Positions 1 to 13,086 of a stretch of 64,000 bases of DNA are shown piece by piece. Origin of the DNA: Lanius collurio (Eukaryota; Chordata; Aves; Passeriformes; Laniidae); assembly GCA_020086605.1 (NCBI GenBank), contig JACBWW010000004.1, forward strand, positions 20,595,624 to 20,659,623, in the 5' to 3' direction. The notes under the pieces were generated by a model. It was not told the origin of the DNA, did no database searches, and worked only from the letters and a program-made list of their open reading frames with translations. Each line of letters opens with the position of its first letter. Position 1 is the stretch's first letter. The position numbers and the translations under genes were made by a program.

Positions 1-1091
1 AACATTTCCTAGGCTGGTTCAGCTTCTGTTTGCTTTGGCCAGATGAAAATTTTCAGTGAGGCTGGTTCACCTGTTTGCCATCAAATCCACCCAGTCAGAT
101 GCAAAAATCTGTAAGTCAAAAGGCATTAACATAGAAAAAGCATAAAACAAACTCAAAGCACCAGTGCTTTCCTTCCTTCCCTCCAACACACATTGTCCAG
201 CTGGGACAAAAAAGCATCTGTAACACTGCTTGGCTCTTCTCTGAAGAGCTGATCCTGGACCTGCTCATGAACATTACAAGTATCTCTCTGTCTGACCACA
301 TGCAGTACAGGTCAGGGGCTTAAATACCAAACATTTCAGTTCCCCACATTGCAACACAAGGCTTGTGCTCAAATACACAATTACAGTTTTGATTTCTGCA
401 TACAAATATATAACCTCTCATAGTATCATATTATTTTTGCCTTGACATCGGGACTGTTGCAACTCAGTAAAGTGCCAATGGAAACCCAAATGTTATTTCA
501 TTAACTTTCCAGGTTATAGCCTGTCCTGGACAACATCATAAAGTTGTGCTGGCTAGAGGTTGATGGACAAGTGCTTTTGTTATCTTTAGCCATGCATGCT
601 TTGTGCAGAACACCCTTGTCATGCAAGCTATTCTAGCTGGATTTGTGCTGAGATGGGCTCTGTGTTTGCCTGATGGCACATCCTGTCCATCAGGGAAAAC
701 CACTGCACTACTCTAAAACACCACAGCAGGAGCCGTGCAAATTTTTCCTGGTGTGCTTACTGGATTTTCACAGGGTACTTTACTGTAACATACCTGAAGT
801 GCAGGTTGAGCTAATGTAATAGCAATGCCACAAGAGGTTTCCTGATTGGTTTGAGCCAATGTAAAACTGCACTGCTGCTAAAAAGCACTGTGCTACCCTT
901 AATACTCTCCCTATGTTCTTATTGTACTGGCTCAAGTGAAGCTTATCCTGCAAGATAAACAGGTAAGTTGGATCAGCTCCCTCATCTCTCTGCCCCTAGG
1001 GCTGCACTGATGGATCTCTGGGACATCAGAGAGAGTAGGGGCATGACCGGAAGAGACATGACTTGCTCTTTAGCAGCAGCATGGTTTTCAA
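1..1091. other. Intergenic, nothing recognised
   Basis: AT-rich, short reading frames only and no repeat family recognised. By synteny this should lie downstream of CFL2, but no CFL2 coding sequence or convincing UTR is visible. Confidence 0.5.
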
Positions 1092-1675
1092 TGTGTGTCC
1101 TGATTTCAGGTAAGATAGAGAAAATTTTCTTCCAAGTAGCTGGTACACTGCCATGTTTCAGATTCAGTATGAGAATAATGTTGATGGCAGACTGATGTTT
1201 TAGGTTAAGTGGTGCTTGCCCTGAGTCAAGGACTTTTCACTGTTTCATGCTCTCCCAGTGAGGAGGTACACAAAAACCTGGGAGACAGCATGGTCAGAAC
1301 AACAGACCAAATTGGCCAAAGCAGTGTTCCATACTAAAGAATGCCCAGTATATAAAGTGGAGGAGTTACTTGGAAGGGCACTGGGTGCTGCTTAGTGATG
1401 GGTTGGACCTCGACTAGCAGGTGGTGTGTGATTATATTGTGCATCATTGTTTTTTTAATCTGAGGTCTATTTATTTCTCTCTTTTTGTTATCTACCTCTT
1501 CATTGCAATTGTTATTATTATTATATTCCCCTGTATTTCAAGTATTAAACTGCTCTTAACTCAGTGGTTTTACCTTTCTCTGATTCTCCTTCCGATCCCA
1601 CTGGAGTGAGCAGGGAGGAGTCAGTGAGCAGCTGTGTGGTGGTACTTAGTTGCTAGCTGGAGTTCAGTGATGACA
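1092..1675 (+). mobile_element. Solo LTR, ERVL-like family A (passerine-type), diverged
   Basis: Reads in the sense direction: TGTG start near 1092-1094, then a GATAGAGAAAATTTTCTTCC segment typical of the family, TATA box TATATAAAG at 1349-1357, ATTAAA poly(A)-type signal at 1544-1549, and a 3' end with AGCTGTGTGGTGGTACTTAG and GATGACA. The same family occurs inverted at 32149-32661 and 41575-43261. No clean target-site duplication could be read. No internal retroviral coding sequence adjoins it, so it is a solo LTR. The family name is from memory of avian repeats; a repeat library search would settle it. Confidence 0.75.
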
Positions 1676-4600
1676 ATGAGCTTAATCCAAATCGCACTCT
1701 TGCTTGTTATACATTCAGCATCTCCAGATGGAGAGAACTGGCCTGTCTGGAAGCATGGGCTGCAGCTCCAGTGCTGGTGGTCACACTGTGGGAATCAGTT
1801 ACTCAGTGCAGCTATTACGATCGACCTGCGCACCATGGCTGCTTGCAATGAGCACCATCAGTCGAGTCAAGCTGTCTCAGGAGATGCTAACTCAAAAGCA
1901 GATAGCTGAAAGTAAATCTGCAGCGAAGCTAAGCAGTGAGTGCTTTCTGTGGCTGCACTTTAACCTATGCCTCTTATGGCAACTGGATGTCCAACACAAT
2001 TTAAAATTAACAAGGATCTGCATCTCCATAGCTGTTAAGTCAAAAAAAAGAGAACAAAGAAGGTGATTGGTTGGCCAGCCAATGTCTACATGGCCCAATT
2101 TTTTTATTTTCTGACTACCCCTAAGGCCTCTGGCTCTGCAGATACTACATAGAAAGGAACAATACGTAGAATTTGGATGCAGCATAGAGTTTTTTATTTT
2201 GACTGGACCTCTGAGCAAGCAGGCGTTTGAGACCATAACTGAAACACAGGATGTGTCTTAGGGTAGCTACTCCTATGCAGCTGTTCTGTAATATGGATAT
2301 CACAACACATTTACCTGGAGATGTGGAAGCAGCTTTGGTTTTGAGTCAGCTATCATCACATTTGAAGAGCTGTTCCTGGCCATTAAATAATGCCTCAGCT
2401 GATGGTTGGTTTTAATGCTGCTTGATGGCACCTATCAAACTAAGCTTTTTCTCCAATAAACATGTCACAAGTAATGTGTTTGGGGTTTTTTCTTGATTTA
2501 ACTTTGATGATTTTTGAATGAGACCACTTTGGTCAGAACAGCTTCAGAATGCTGGTCAGGTAAGGCTCACCTGGTATGTGTGGGAAGACAAAAACCACAC
2601 TGTTAGTGTTTGGCCAGCTTGTGAATGTTGCCTCAAGCAGAACATGTTAGTGGTCATCACATCCTCTCATGCCACAAGCAATGCCCTACTACTACTGGCT
2701 TTCAGAGGAACTGCTGGGAGACATCCAAGGTTTTCAGAGGAGAACTCAGAAGAATGTCTCTTTCAAGAATGCAACAGTGAAAAGCAAGTGACTGAGAAGC
2801 AGAATAGAACAGAAGACCAAACCTAAGACTGAGAGCAAGAAGAGACAAAAATGGAATGAGCTGATTACACAGAGAACCTAAAGGTTTGGGACTGAGGGGG
2901 AAAGTATTCATTTTGCAGTAAGCTGGACAGAACAGACAGCTGCCCTCAGTCAAGACCAAAGAAATTTGGGTATGGAATGGGGTGGTGTTGTAATGGGGAA
3001 TCCTTACAACATGAGTAAGACAGCTATGAACTTGGAAGGAAAGATGAAGCAATATTTTTGAAGATGGTCAGGGATTATTTTATTCCTCCAGCCGCATGGC
3101 TGGAGTTCCCAGGCAGACCCCAGTCATGGGACCCTGCTCTCCTTCCAGCACCCAGGCACCCAAACCACCCAATCAGGAACAGGTATGGGGCACACATGAC
3201 ATGGGGACAGAGACAGACCCGTACCCTGCAGGGTCCCTCCCCCAGGGATTTCAGGGGAAGGCACCTCCACAGGGTGGTCCAACAAAGAGAAAGGAAGAGA
3301 CAGATTGGAAGGAGAATAAGATATTAGGAAGGAAAAATGCTAACTATTAAATAAGAGGGGATAATAATCAAAAATAAAACCAAAAAGTATTAGGATAAAA
3401 GGAAAGAAGATAACAGAGAACAAAAGACTAATGGTCCCCAACAATTCTGATATATACTGTATTAGGCAGAAAGCATCATTCAGTCTGTTCTGACAAAATA
3501 AGCAGCACTCTGCAGTGATTCCTGATACCCACTATTGTACCAGTGACAAGACGTGACAAGAGCTGCTTTGTCTTCTCTGCCTGGTGCTGCCCTGCTGGGG
3601 CAGAGCTGGCCTTTGAGGAATGACGTGTATGAGGTCAGTGTTAGCAAATCTGCTTTTTATCCTTCTTGGTCACACTTTCATCAATAAAGCCTTATTTATA
3701 CTGAGGGTTTTTTTTTTTTTTCTATTTTACTATTGCCTAGCTGTGACAAGTAGTACTGTTAATGGTCTTCTGGTATTTTTACCTCAGACTCATCTCAACA
3801 TCTGACATGAAAAGTGTAATAACACTGCTTTGGAGAAGTTTCCCATAGTGCTCTTGCCATTGCAGATGATGTGAGGCTGATATCTCAAAGCATTCTTATT
3901 GCCCTCCACAGTGCACAGATTAAACGAGGCAGCTCTAAAATTAAAAACCTGAGAACCAACACAGGAAAAGAATCTCCCTGGTTTCAACTGTCGTGTTACC
4001 AAAAAGGTTTTTCTTTTTCTGTTATAATAATAAATGTTGTTACAATAAAGAATTAAAGAATTTTGTGCTAGTACTTAGTACAAGTAAAGCCCTTAGTGTG
4101 GAGCAAAAGTGAGGCAGGAGATTCTGGCTTTCTCTTTAAAAAAAGACATATTAAGAATTTTGAAGAATGATCAAAAAGGATTCTCTCAGAATATTCTCTG
4201 AAGTACTCCACCTTTCAACTGGTTTATAAAGAAGGGACTGGAGTTTAGGAAAAGAGATGAGTTCAGTTGCTTTAAATCCAGAGTGGCAGCTGAAATGCTG
4301 ATCAGTCTGTGACTTGTTTATTAACATTTCTATGTATTCCCATGAACCAAGGAGAACTTTATTGGCTCTTTCCTAGACAATCCTATAGGAGCTATGGGAG
4401 ATGCAGTCTCCTTTTGCATCCATTTTTAATGAAGAATTTGTGTAGAGCAGTGGTTGCCTACAATCTGTTATAGAAATATGACAATTAATTTAATAACAGT
4501 ATGCAATCCAAAGGAAAAAAAAAAAAAACTGTCAAAAGGTTCAGATCTCAGAATAAGTGAGTTTTACCTCTGTGTACTGCATAATATATTCTTTCCCTTA

Positions 4601-7045
4601 CAGCTTCTTGGTGTTAGTTTATGGCATTGGTGAAAAATGAGGCTTTAGGCAGTTCAACTTTCTGCATCAGTGTAGCTGTATATGGACATGGAGACATTCA
4701 TGGCAGACAAAGACAGTGTCTATAATGTCATGTAAAAGAATTTTAAAAATAAAGCATTTGATTCTTTCCTAAGGAAGAAGTGCAATGAATTGCATTACAA
4801 TATATCTACATACATATAGTCAGCATCTTGCACAAGGAGGCCAGGATTTTTAAAACTGCAGAGCGAGCCTTTTCTGGGTCCCTGCAGTCTGAATAGAAAC
4901 CCACACATCCTTATTATTTGCATATGTCCCCATTATGCTTTGGAATTCACAGTAGACTATTCCAGGCTGAGAAACAGATATTTTTTTTCTTATGGAAATT
5001 ACTGTTCCTCAGAGTGTCTCAAAGTTACTGAGCTGTACTAAGCTATGTTTCTCTTTCTTCTCTGTAATATTATACAGTTTTTCCTGTCTGTTCTTTTAAT
5101 CTGACATATCACATCTACTTTGTGTTTCTAAGGAAATATAATCGGTTTGATAGTAATTTTTTGCTGTAAAGTGATCTATCTCCATAACAGGTAAGAAGCA
5201 TGTATTGGTAACTGAGCTTTTTAGACAGGTTTTATAATATGGTTTTGAAGCTTTTTTCTCATTCAGCCTGAAACTTCTGAGAACATTACACTTAAAACCC
5301 TTGTTTTCCACAGCAACAAAAGGTAAATATTGATTAATCTTTTACAAAATGTAATTATCAGCTCTGTCACAAAAAATAAAAAAGGACCACCGTAAAGCTT
5401 TAATGATATGGTTCCTTAATGCAGTTTCAGTTAGCATCAGTAAAGGAAATTTAAATTAAGTATGTAAGGGAATACAGTATTTTCATCTCAAAGACAAAAC
5501 GAAAGCAGGAATCACTCTGTTACTGAGATACAGGAAAGCTAGTCCGTAGGACCACAGTTTGACTGCAAGGTGCTCCATTTGAACTTCACATGAACAATAT
5601 TTGAGGTAGTTTGAAGGAAACTTTGAGTAATTAGGTTTAGAGAGTGAAGTCGAGAAACATCTCAAAAAAGAAAAAAGTGCCTGAAGAATAGTTCCTCACA
5701 CTTAAAAAAAAAATAGGTATCAGCTAATGAAGTACCAGAACTACAGTTCCTGCCTATATCAAACACTTGCATCCACTGAATCATTCCATGATGAGTCATC
5801 CAGTACCGATAGAACTGTATGACATGATGCCATGGAGTGGGAAACCTTCAGATCTCCCCAGTGATTCTCTGATAAAAGCCAAATATTTGTTAAACTGTAT
5901 GGCTTCTGATTTTCCAGAAATCAGAGATAACACGCTCAGACACAAAGGAAAGGTTATTGGTTGGATAAACCTCGGCTGAAAAGAATTCTGAAAAATATGG
6001 ATATGGCACCATCTACTGACATTATAGGTCTTTGCAGGTGGATGATTTTTAAAAATCCTAAGACCTACAGGTTGCAACAGTGCAGTGGTGTTCCCCTAAC
6101 TGACAAGGGATTGGTTCCTCTTTCTATTTACAGCTCTGTAAACTGAAGATAATGCTGATCCTTGCCTCAAGGGTTTAGCAGCTGAAAATGAGACTGACAA
6201 AACATGGTATATGAATAGAAAAAAAAATGAGGAAAAAGGGGAGGAAAAATGGGACCACAACTGAGTAGCTGAGCAAGTCAAAATGTGTCCTGGAGCAAAA
6301 GAAGGATGTTGCTAGTAAAAGGAATAATTTCTCAAGATGTCATTTGAAAGCCCCAAGACTTTCCCTTCTTTTGGTTTTGAAGGGCATTCTCCTTTGGGCC
6401 ATTCCTATGGTTTATCAGTCAGTGCAACTCACTGTTAAAAGAGTCTCCCCCTCCTTTACCCCGTGTAATTTTTCTGCTGGTGAGACAGGCTGACAGGAGT
6501 AGGGGCCTGCCTGGAGACCAGAGTTGGTGTAGACAGCCAGGTGTGCGGAGGAGGGTAGGAATGTGGTCATACTGAAGCACTGTCAGATTGCCTCAGTTAC
6601 AACTTGTAATTTCATTCTTCCTCAGTTACATTTAGTTCATTGACTTGATTTATTATTGCTATGTAGACATAGAAGAGTGTGCAAACAGCCAAGATGGAAA
6701 CTTGTTAGGTGGGGTGAGCTCAATTGTCAAAGGAAATTGATTTTGGAGCTGCAGAGCAGGTTTGTTAAGTGGAGTCCTGACAGAAGAGCAGTGAGAAGAG
6801 GCTCTTCTAATATCAGAATGCTCTTCTCCCACCTCCCAGCCAGGGTGAACCCATGGCATATATGATCTGTCTCAGCTGCTGAAGCAGGAACAGCACACAG
6901 CATGCATTACTCTGCCAGGAGGGAGGAGCATGGAGAGAAAAGTAGAGCAAGACATGGACCTGGAATAAGTTGATCAGGGCAGGACAAAAGATTAATACTT
7001 TTGGTATCAACTTTTGGAACCACAGCACTGCTGCTGTTTTGGAGT
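1676..7045. other. Intergenic, no gene recognised
   Basis: No splice-bounded conserved frame was found. Scattered reading frames of 60-120 codons overlap on opposite strands and show no known domain. 3058-3340 is a locally GC-richer stretch with proline-rich frames in two phases; it may be a decayed retroelement but I could not identify it. Homopolymers: T run near 3708-3721, A run near 4516-4529. Confidence 0.5.
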
Positions 7046-7200
7046 ATCATAGAATCACAGAATCATAGAATGGTCTGGGTTGGGAGGGACCTTAAAGATC
7101 ACCTAGTTTGGATGCCCCTGCTGGGGACAGGACACTTTTCACTGGACCAGGTCCTTCATGAGCCTCTGTGCCATCCAAAACAAACTGCTCCCAGAGTCAC
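7046..7200 (-). mobile_element. Short CR1 LINE 3' end
   Basis: ATCATAGAATCACAGAATCATAGAATGG is the inverted CR1 terminal octamer repeat, followed by GGGAGGGACCTTAAAGATCA and a decayed ACTGGACCAGG segment. About 155 bases survive. Confidence 0.92.
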
Positions 7201-8399
7201 ACTAGAAAGCTATATAGCCTTAAATTTTTGTAAATGCAACTGAGATGGTCATCCTGCTAGATTGATTAATACCATTCAGCTGATCTACTTAGCACTCTCC
7301 TGGAAGAAAAAATCATGTATTATTCCTTGGAAGCACTTTCGGTGGCGGATTTGACCTGGATTCTTTGGACCAAATAAAATGTATAAGCAGTAAATAATAA
7401 ATATTAAAAAAGCAAACTCAATCTGTCACATTTTTTTTTTCCCCATAAAGCAGATGTTTGCTGAGTGGAATGGTATATGACACTGAACCCAGACTGTGCA
7501 CAGAACAGGATGCTAATGCAGGTGAAGCCCCAAAAATCAGTTTCCTATGTGACTTTTTCTTTACACCTCCAGCATGACACAGTTGGTGGTTAACCAGAGG
7601 TCACATACTCTTTCTCTGTACCTCATAAAATATTTTTATTTCTCTAGAACTCAGTAGTAAGTCAGTATTTTGGATGATGTTGCACATACCTGTATCAAGA
7701 CAGAAACAGGCTGCACATGTGAAAATTGTTTAAAGAACAGCTTTAAAAATTATTTACAAAATGCATACTCAAATACCTTTCTCCATACTAAGAACAATTT
7801 CCAAGAAACTATTTCCTTTTCTGAATTACAAAGTACACTTCTAAGCAGTACAGAGTTTAGAAAGCATTATCTTCACTTATCTTGAGGCTACATGAACACC
7901 ATTTCCCAAGCCCCGATGGGCTTAATTCCACCTAAATACACGGTGCTGCTGTGGCAAGCACTGCTCCTGTCCCACTAGTGCTCGTGTCACTAACTACGGA
8001 CTTGGCTAGGGAGCCAGCTAGGATGGAAACTACGGATTTGTTGCAGGATTAATTTGCATGTGGGGTTGTGCCCTCCTCCGTGTGAGTGCAGGCCCACGGG
8101 AGTGCTGATGTCCACACCTGCCCGCATCCCTCGGCAACACCGAGATCGGAGTATGCTGATCACGAAACCCCACCCTGAGGGTGTTTCTTGGCCGTGCTAG
8201 CTCTGATTCACACAAAAATGTAGTCTCAGGCAGGGACTCCCTCCACGCTTACATCCGGTTTAGTGTGCGGATGCTGACCTATTCCACTGTCATGAGTCGA
8301 ATCGGCACTTAAAGGCTCCGTTCCTTAGTGTGAAATAGGCAAACATCAATCTTAAAGCACGTAACTACCCATAAATCAAAGCCATATTATAAGCCTCTA

Positions 8400-8830
8400 A
8401 ATTTCTCGCGCTCTAATGGCACAGTTTCACACTCAGGTTTGCACAAACGCTCGAAGCCCATCTCCTGCACGAACGCCGGGGAGCAGCGCAGGACAGCGCG
8501 GCGGCCCTGGCCTGTGGAAGCAGCTGCGGGGCACGGCGCTGCCCGCTGGGCACACCCCCGGAGGCTGGCGCGCTGCTCTCGCCGCGCTCCACCGAACAAA
8601 GCCGCTCCCCCGCGCTCGGGGCACGCCCAGCGCCCTCAACACCCGCTCCCCGGCGCTCGCCAGCCCCAGCAGCGCACGGCAGCACCGCGCCACAGCCATA
8701 CACGCAACCGCCGCCCTGCCCCGCTCCCCTCCCCTCCTTCGCCCACAGCCACCGCCGAAGCACCGCCCGGTGCCCTCCCCTCTTTCCCCTCCCTCCCCTC
8801 AGCGGCCGCACCCGCGCGACAGGCGCCGCG
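8400..8830 (+). promoter_or_regulatory. SNX6: CpG island, left part, presumed SNX6 promoter
   Basis: Base composition changes sharply from AT-rich to very GC-rich with many CpG pairs at about 8405 and continues into the gap. C-rich tracts (CCCCTCCC type) fill 8715-8805. Location immediately upstream of the missing first exon fits a broad housekeeping promoter. The long reading frames here on both strands are products of GC richness. Confidence 0.75.
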
Positions 8831-9182
8831 NNNNNNNNNNNNNNNNNNNNNNNNNNNNNNNNNNNNNNNNNNNNNNNNNNNNNNNNNNNNNNNNNNNNNN
8901 NNNNNNNNNNNNNNNNNNNNNNNNNNNNNNNNNNNNNNNNNNNNNNNNNNNNNNNNNNNNNNNNNNNNNNNNNNNNNNNNNNNNNNNNNNNNNNNNNNNN
9001 NNNNNNNNNNNNNNNNNNNNNNNNNNNNNNNNNNNNNNNNNNNNNNNNNNNNNNNNNNNNNNNNNNNNNNNNNNNNNNNNNNNNNNNNNNNNNNNNNNNN
9101 NNNNNNNNNNNNNNNNNNNNNNNNNNNNNNNNNNNNNNNNNNNNNNNNNNNNNNNNNNNNNNNNNNNNNNNNNNNNNNNNNN
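8831..9182. other. Assembly gap (352 N) holding the expected SNX6 exon 1
   Basis: Unsequenced run of N. The flank on the left is a CpG-rich, pyrimidine-rich promoter-like stretch and the flank on the right is ordinary AT-rich intron. The first 18 codons, the start codon and probably most of the 5' UTR of SNX6 are expected here. Confidence 0.95.
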
Positions 9183-12100
9183 TAAAGTGATTCCCTAGTT
9201 CTGATTTGTTGCCTTCCTGTCTTTGCAGTTAAATAACAAGTAGGTCAGACATTTATTTGAAAGCATGGATGGCAACTTCTGGTTAGAGTAATTGAGCTTT
9301 TAGTTTTGAAAATCAGTATTCTTGCCGCTGTTGAATTCAGATACTGCTGTTACAACTGTTACTTTTAATGCTGTGGGAATTTGTTGGCTACAGTTGTGTT
9401 AAGTTTAACCTTGGGGTGATGGGATGAAAGAGGACTGGAATTTATGCTGATGCCACACTGAAGAGTAATTCTCAAACAATTGTGTTACACCATATGGAGC
9501 CTTTTCTGGAGAACTGTAAAACAGAGTACTGAGAATCATCTTTGAGGAAGCAGCAGTGGGTGGTCAGTAGAAGGAACTTATTATAAATGGTCTGCTTGAA
9601 ATGAACTTGTGGGAATTGCTTTTCTGAATTTCACTTAGGAAGACAGGATTGAGTTTGCTTGGTGTAACTTGGGTCCTGTTGAGGTTTTTGTGCTCTCTCT
9701 AACATAAACAATACGTGCTTTGAAAAGTGGTGTAGTATTGCTCCATTAGTACTGTCTTGTGTATTTTATATCTATATAATCTTTAGCTGACTTGGCTAAC
9801 ACTCATTCAGTGGAAATGTGCTATCCTATAGAACAGGTCTGCTGGAAACTTAATGCTGTGCAAACACTTTGAAAGCTTTTGTTGTAAAGGTATTCTTTGT
9901 CCCCTTGCTCTGTGTATTTCTCTGCCTGTGAAGAACCAGCTGAAGAAAGTGTCCTTTAACAGTTTTGAAAGAGCTTAGATGGACGTTACTGTTAATGGAT
10001 GACATTACCTAGGAATGTAAGACTTGGTTGTTTCCTCTCTTGTCTCTACCAGATTCCGCCTATGATCATTTTTGAACTATAACTGATCCTTAAGGAAGGG
10101 CTTAGATGTCAAATCCTCTCCTTGCATTGTATTCTCTTTATCATGCACATTCTCTTTATCATGGAACATTGCTTGGCCTGACTTTTGGCTTCTGGTGTTT
10201 TCTAGACCCTTTGAATAGAACAGGGGCTTTCTTGGTATAACAAAGGAAACTGTAAAGTAACAAAATTAAATCAGTTTTTGTTTTGCAAGTTGTTCAGCAT
10301 GGATGTAGACTACATATCTAAACATAAAATTATTATGTGATGTTGTATGTATTAGACTTGGAGGGGGCAAGATAAAAAGGGACTATCCCATCTCTGTTTT
10401 TTTTCTGTACTTTAAGGTACTTTCATTTCAGTTGTCATCAGTATGAGACATCTTTTTATTTTTTCATTTTCTCCTTCCTTTGTGACTAGAAAACCATCCA
10501 TTGGTGGCAGTTTTATTTTGGAAGTAGTGATGCAGAGTTTGTTTAAGTTTGTGATGTGATGATGTTGTTTGTGAATTCAGTTTCCCTTAATGCAAAATGA
10601 ATCGTTGTGTCACACGAATACATTTAAATTCCTTCAACTTTCTGATTGTCTTTGACACCTTTCATAAATGCTTCATTACCATTGCAGATGAAAATGTTCC
10701 CCGTTGGCAGTCAGGCTACACAGCATAATTTAACATATGATTAAACTCTTCAAAACTGTTACAAACTTAACTCGGTATAAATTAAACAAATAGTCCTGTA
10801 TAGTTGTATGTCTTAAGTGAAGTCATGGGTAGTTCTTAGTCCTATCTTGGCACAGATAGGACTTTGGTATCTGAAGTTGTGAATAGTGCATATGGATCAG
10901 GCTGCACTGCACTGGACATGCTCTGGTGACAAACTTTATCAGCTGTTATACCAAATTTTAGAATTTTGCATAGTACCACTTAGGAAAAAAAAAAAAAAAA
11001 GAGGTGGAAAAGTATTGTGACCTGTGAAAGGCTACAAAGTAAATACCATTTTTGGTGGTCCAGATTATTTGCTGAGATTACTCAGTCTGTTAATGTATGC
11101 TGGGTGGACCGGAGAAAAACAAAGAGTACCCCAGACAGTGTAACCACAAAAACCTTTTTACATGCTGAAAAATGTGGTGTCATGACATAAGGGAGACATT
11201 GGTATGTCATTATATTTTTCTTTCCTAAATTAGATAGTAAACACATTGGAAACTCAGTAGGAGCTAGGAGATTCTGCCTCTGAGAAGTGATCTGCAAGGA
11301 ACCCACTGCATGATAATACGCTTTTGGGTGAGGCAGTGACCCCCTAATCCTTGGGAAAACAAAACAAAAAGCAATGCCTGAATCACGTGTGTGAATATGT
11401 TACTGTGCAGTCATTTTAATGATTTCCAACTTCACTGTAAGGAAAGCTATTACTACTTGTGTAAGAGCTATCAAACTGTTTTATTTTGCTAGCCTTAGCA
11501 CAATATGCTAGGCTGCATGATTTTGGTTTACTTTAATACTCTAATTCTAAGATACATCAGTCTTGTTGCTGCTACAAAGGCAAGAGTTGTCTGTGCATCG
11601 AGGTTAATGGCAATACTACTATAGGATCTGACCATTGTGATTTAAGATAAAGGTAATTTATGTAAAACAAGATTTGGCAGTTGATGCTTTTGTCCTGATT
11701 ATTTTCCAGTGCCTCACAGCATTACCTTCAAAATCTGCTCATATGTAACCTCTGTACTATGTGTTGTGGATACTTAAAGCATTTTTGTACTTAAGTACGG
11801 AGTTAAAAATGCAATCCTGAAAAAAATTAATGAAGAAAAGGTCCAAATCTCTGTATGGTAAAGCACTTTTTATACTGTAGAATGGGATATTTGTAGAAAA
11901 AATGAAGCATCAAAGAAAACACCATGTCTCAGTAAAAAGTATGCCATGTGAGTGTGATGTTGAAATATTTTTTGACAATGTGATTGGAAAAGATTTCAGA
12001 GTTAGCCTTAGTGCTTGTAAAAACATTCCAAATGTCTGTTGGTCATGATGATGAAATTGTCATGAGACAAATTCCTCTACAACAACAAGGGTGCAAGAGC

Positions 12101-12981
12101 GAGGGGACTTGAATTTCCAGTTGGGGTCTAGATGAGGTTAGTTGCAGCGGGTACTGCCTTTGGTCCAGCTACTGCCATATATTGTGGTGCTCAGATAAAA
12201 TTACAGTTTTGCTATATATGATCATTGTCTCTTTTTTTTTTTTTCTTCAATGTGACTTTGGAATTATTTTGTGAAAGAGTTCAAGTTTCATGTCTTGTAG
12301 AAAAAATATATGTATTCCTTGCACTTTTGCCATTTTTTATGCTCATTTTGAAGACATCAAACTCAAACCAAAGAGTTTTTTGCCTTGGGGTTTTTCAGAC
12401 AAATATTTCTAAGAAGACTTAGTTCTGTGAAGTTCAGGATTTTTTTTTAAGCTTTTTCATTATATGATGAGATATGTTGAACAGAAGAGTAGTCAAAGAC
12501 AGTGTTAGTAAATCAGGTCTATAACAGCTCTTGCTTCTTTGGAATACAGAACCACTTTTCTCCTTAAAAGTACCTTTCCAACTGTTAATATCTTTATAAT
12601 TACCTTTACATGTATATGTACTTAAGACAGGTTATCAGTTCAGAGGAGTGGGGAGAAAAAAGGGATAAACCTACCAAACTTGTTGCTATCTGTAAATGTA
12701 CTTTGTCTTGAGCATCTCAGTTACCAGCAATTTAACAATGTACAGAAATGAAAATAGTGCACTAATGAGGAGTAAAGGAGATTATTATTTGTATGGTCAT
12801 TTGTGCAATGAGGAGCATTACTGGAATTTCTTTTTCTGCTGGAAATAATCTTTTAATGTTAGGGGGGTTTTGTGATCTGTCTTCAGCATTGCAGGATCAG
12901 GGTTGATTTCAAAGGAAGAACAATGGAAATATAGTTTACCTTTTTTTTTTTTCTAAGCTAAATATATTTTTCTTTCTTTAG
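9183..12981 (+). other. SNX6 intron 1, visible part
   Basis: AT-rich, no exon-like reading frame with splice sites and no recognisable interspersed repeat; only short homopolymer runs such as A at 10984-11000 and T at 12231-12243. It ends at the exon 2 acceptor. Confidence 0.7.
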
Positions 12982-13086
12982 CTTAGAGCAATAAATGTAG
13001 ATCTCCAGACTGATGCTGCTCTGCAAGTGGATATCTCAGATGCACTCAGTGAGAGGGATAAAGTGAAATTCACGGTCCATACAAAG
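12982..13086 (+). CDS. SNX6: SNX6 coding exon 2 (residues 19-53)
   Basis: Acceptor TTTAG and donor GTAAAA flank 35 whole codons, phase 0 at both ends. It reads [20 protein letters not shown] and on through [12 protein letters not shown], the start of the PX domain. The phase-0 start means the missing exon 1 should end on a codon boundary. Confidence 0.96.

Noticed and set aside
3058..3350. Proline-rich frames in a GC-richer stretch
   Set aside because: Two frames are equally open and neither has a recognisable domain. A decayed retroelement is as likely, and I could not place it in a family.
1..8400. Search for CFL2 coding exons expected by synteny
   Set aside because: No cofilin-like sequence was found on either strand; the gene should lie to the left of the window.
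8416..9198. Long reading frames on the + strand running into the N gap
   Set aside because: Most of the length is N, and the sequenced part is CpG-island composition open in several frames on both strands; no family resemblance.
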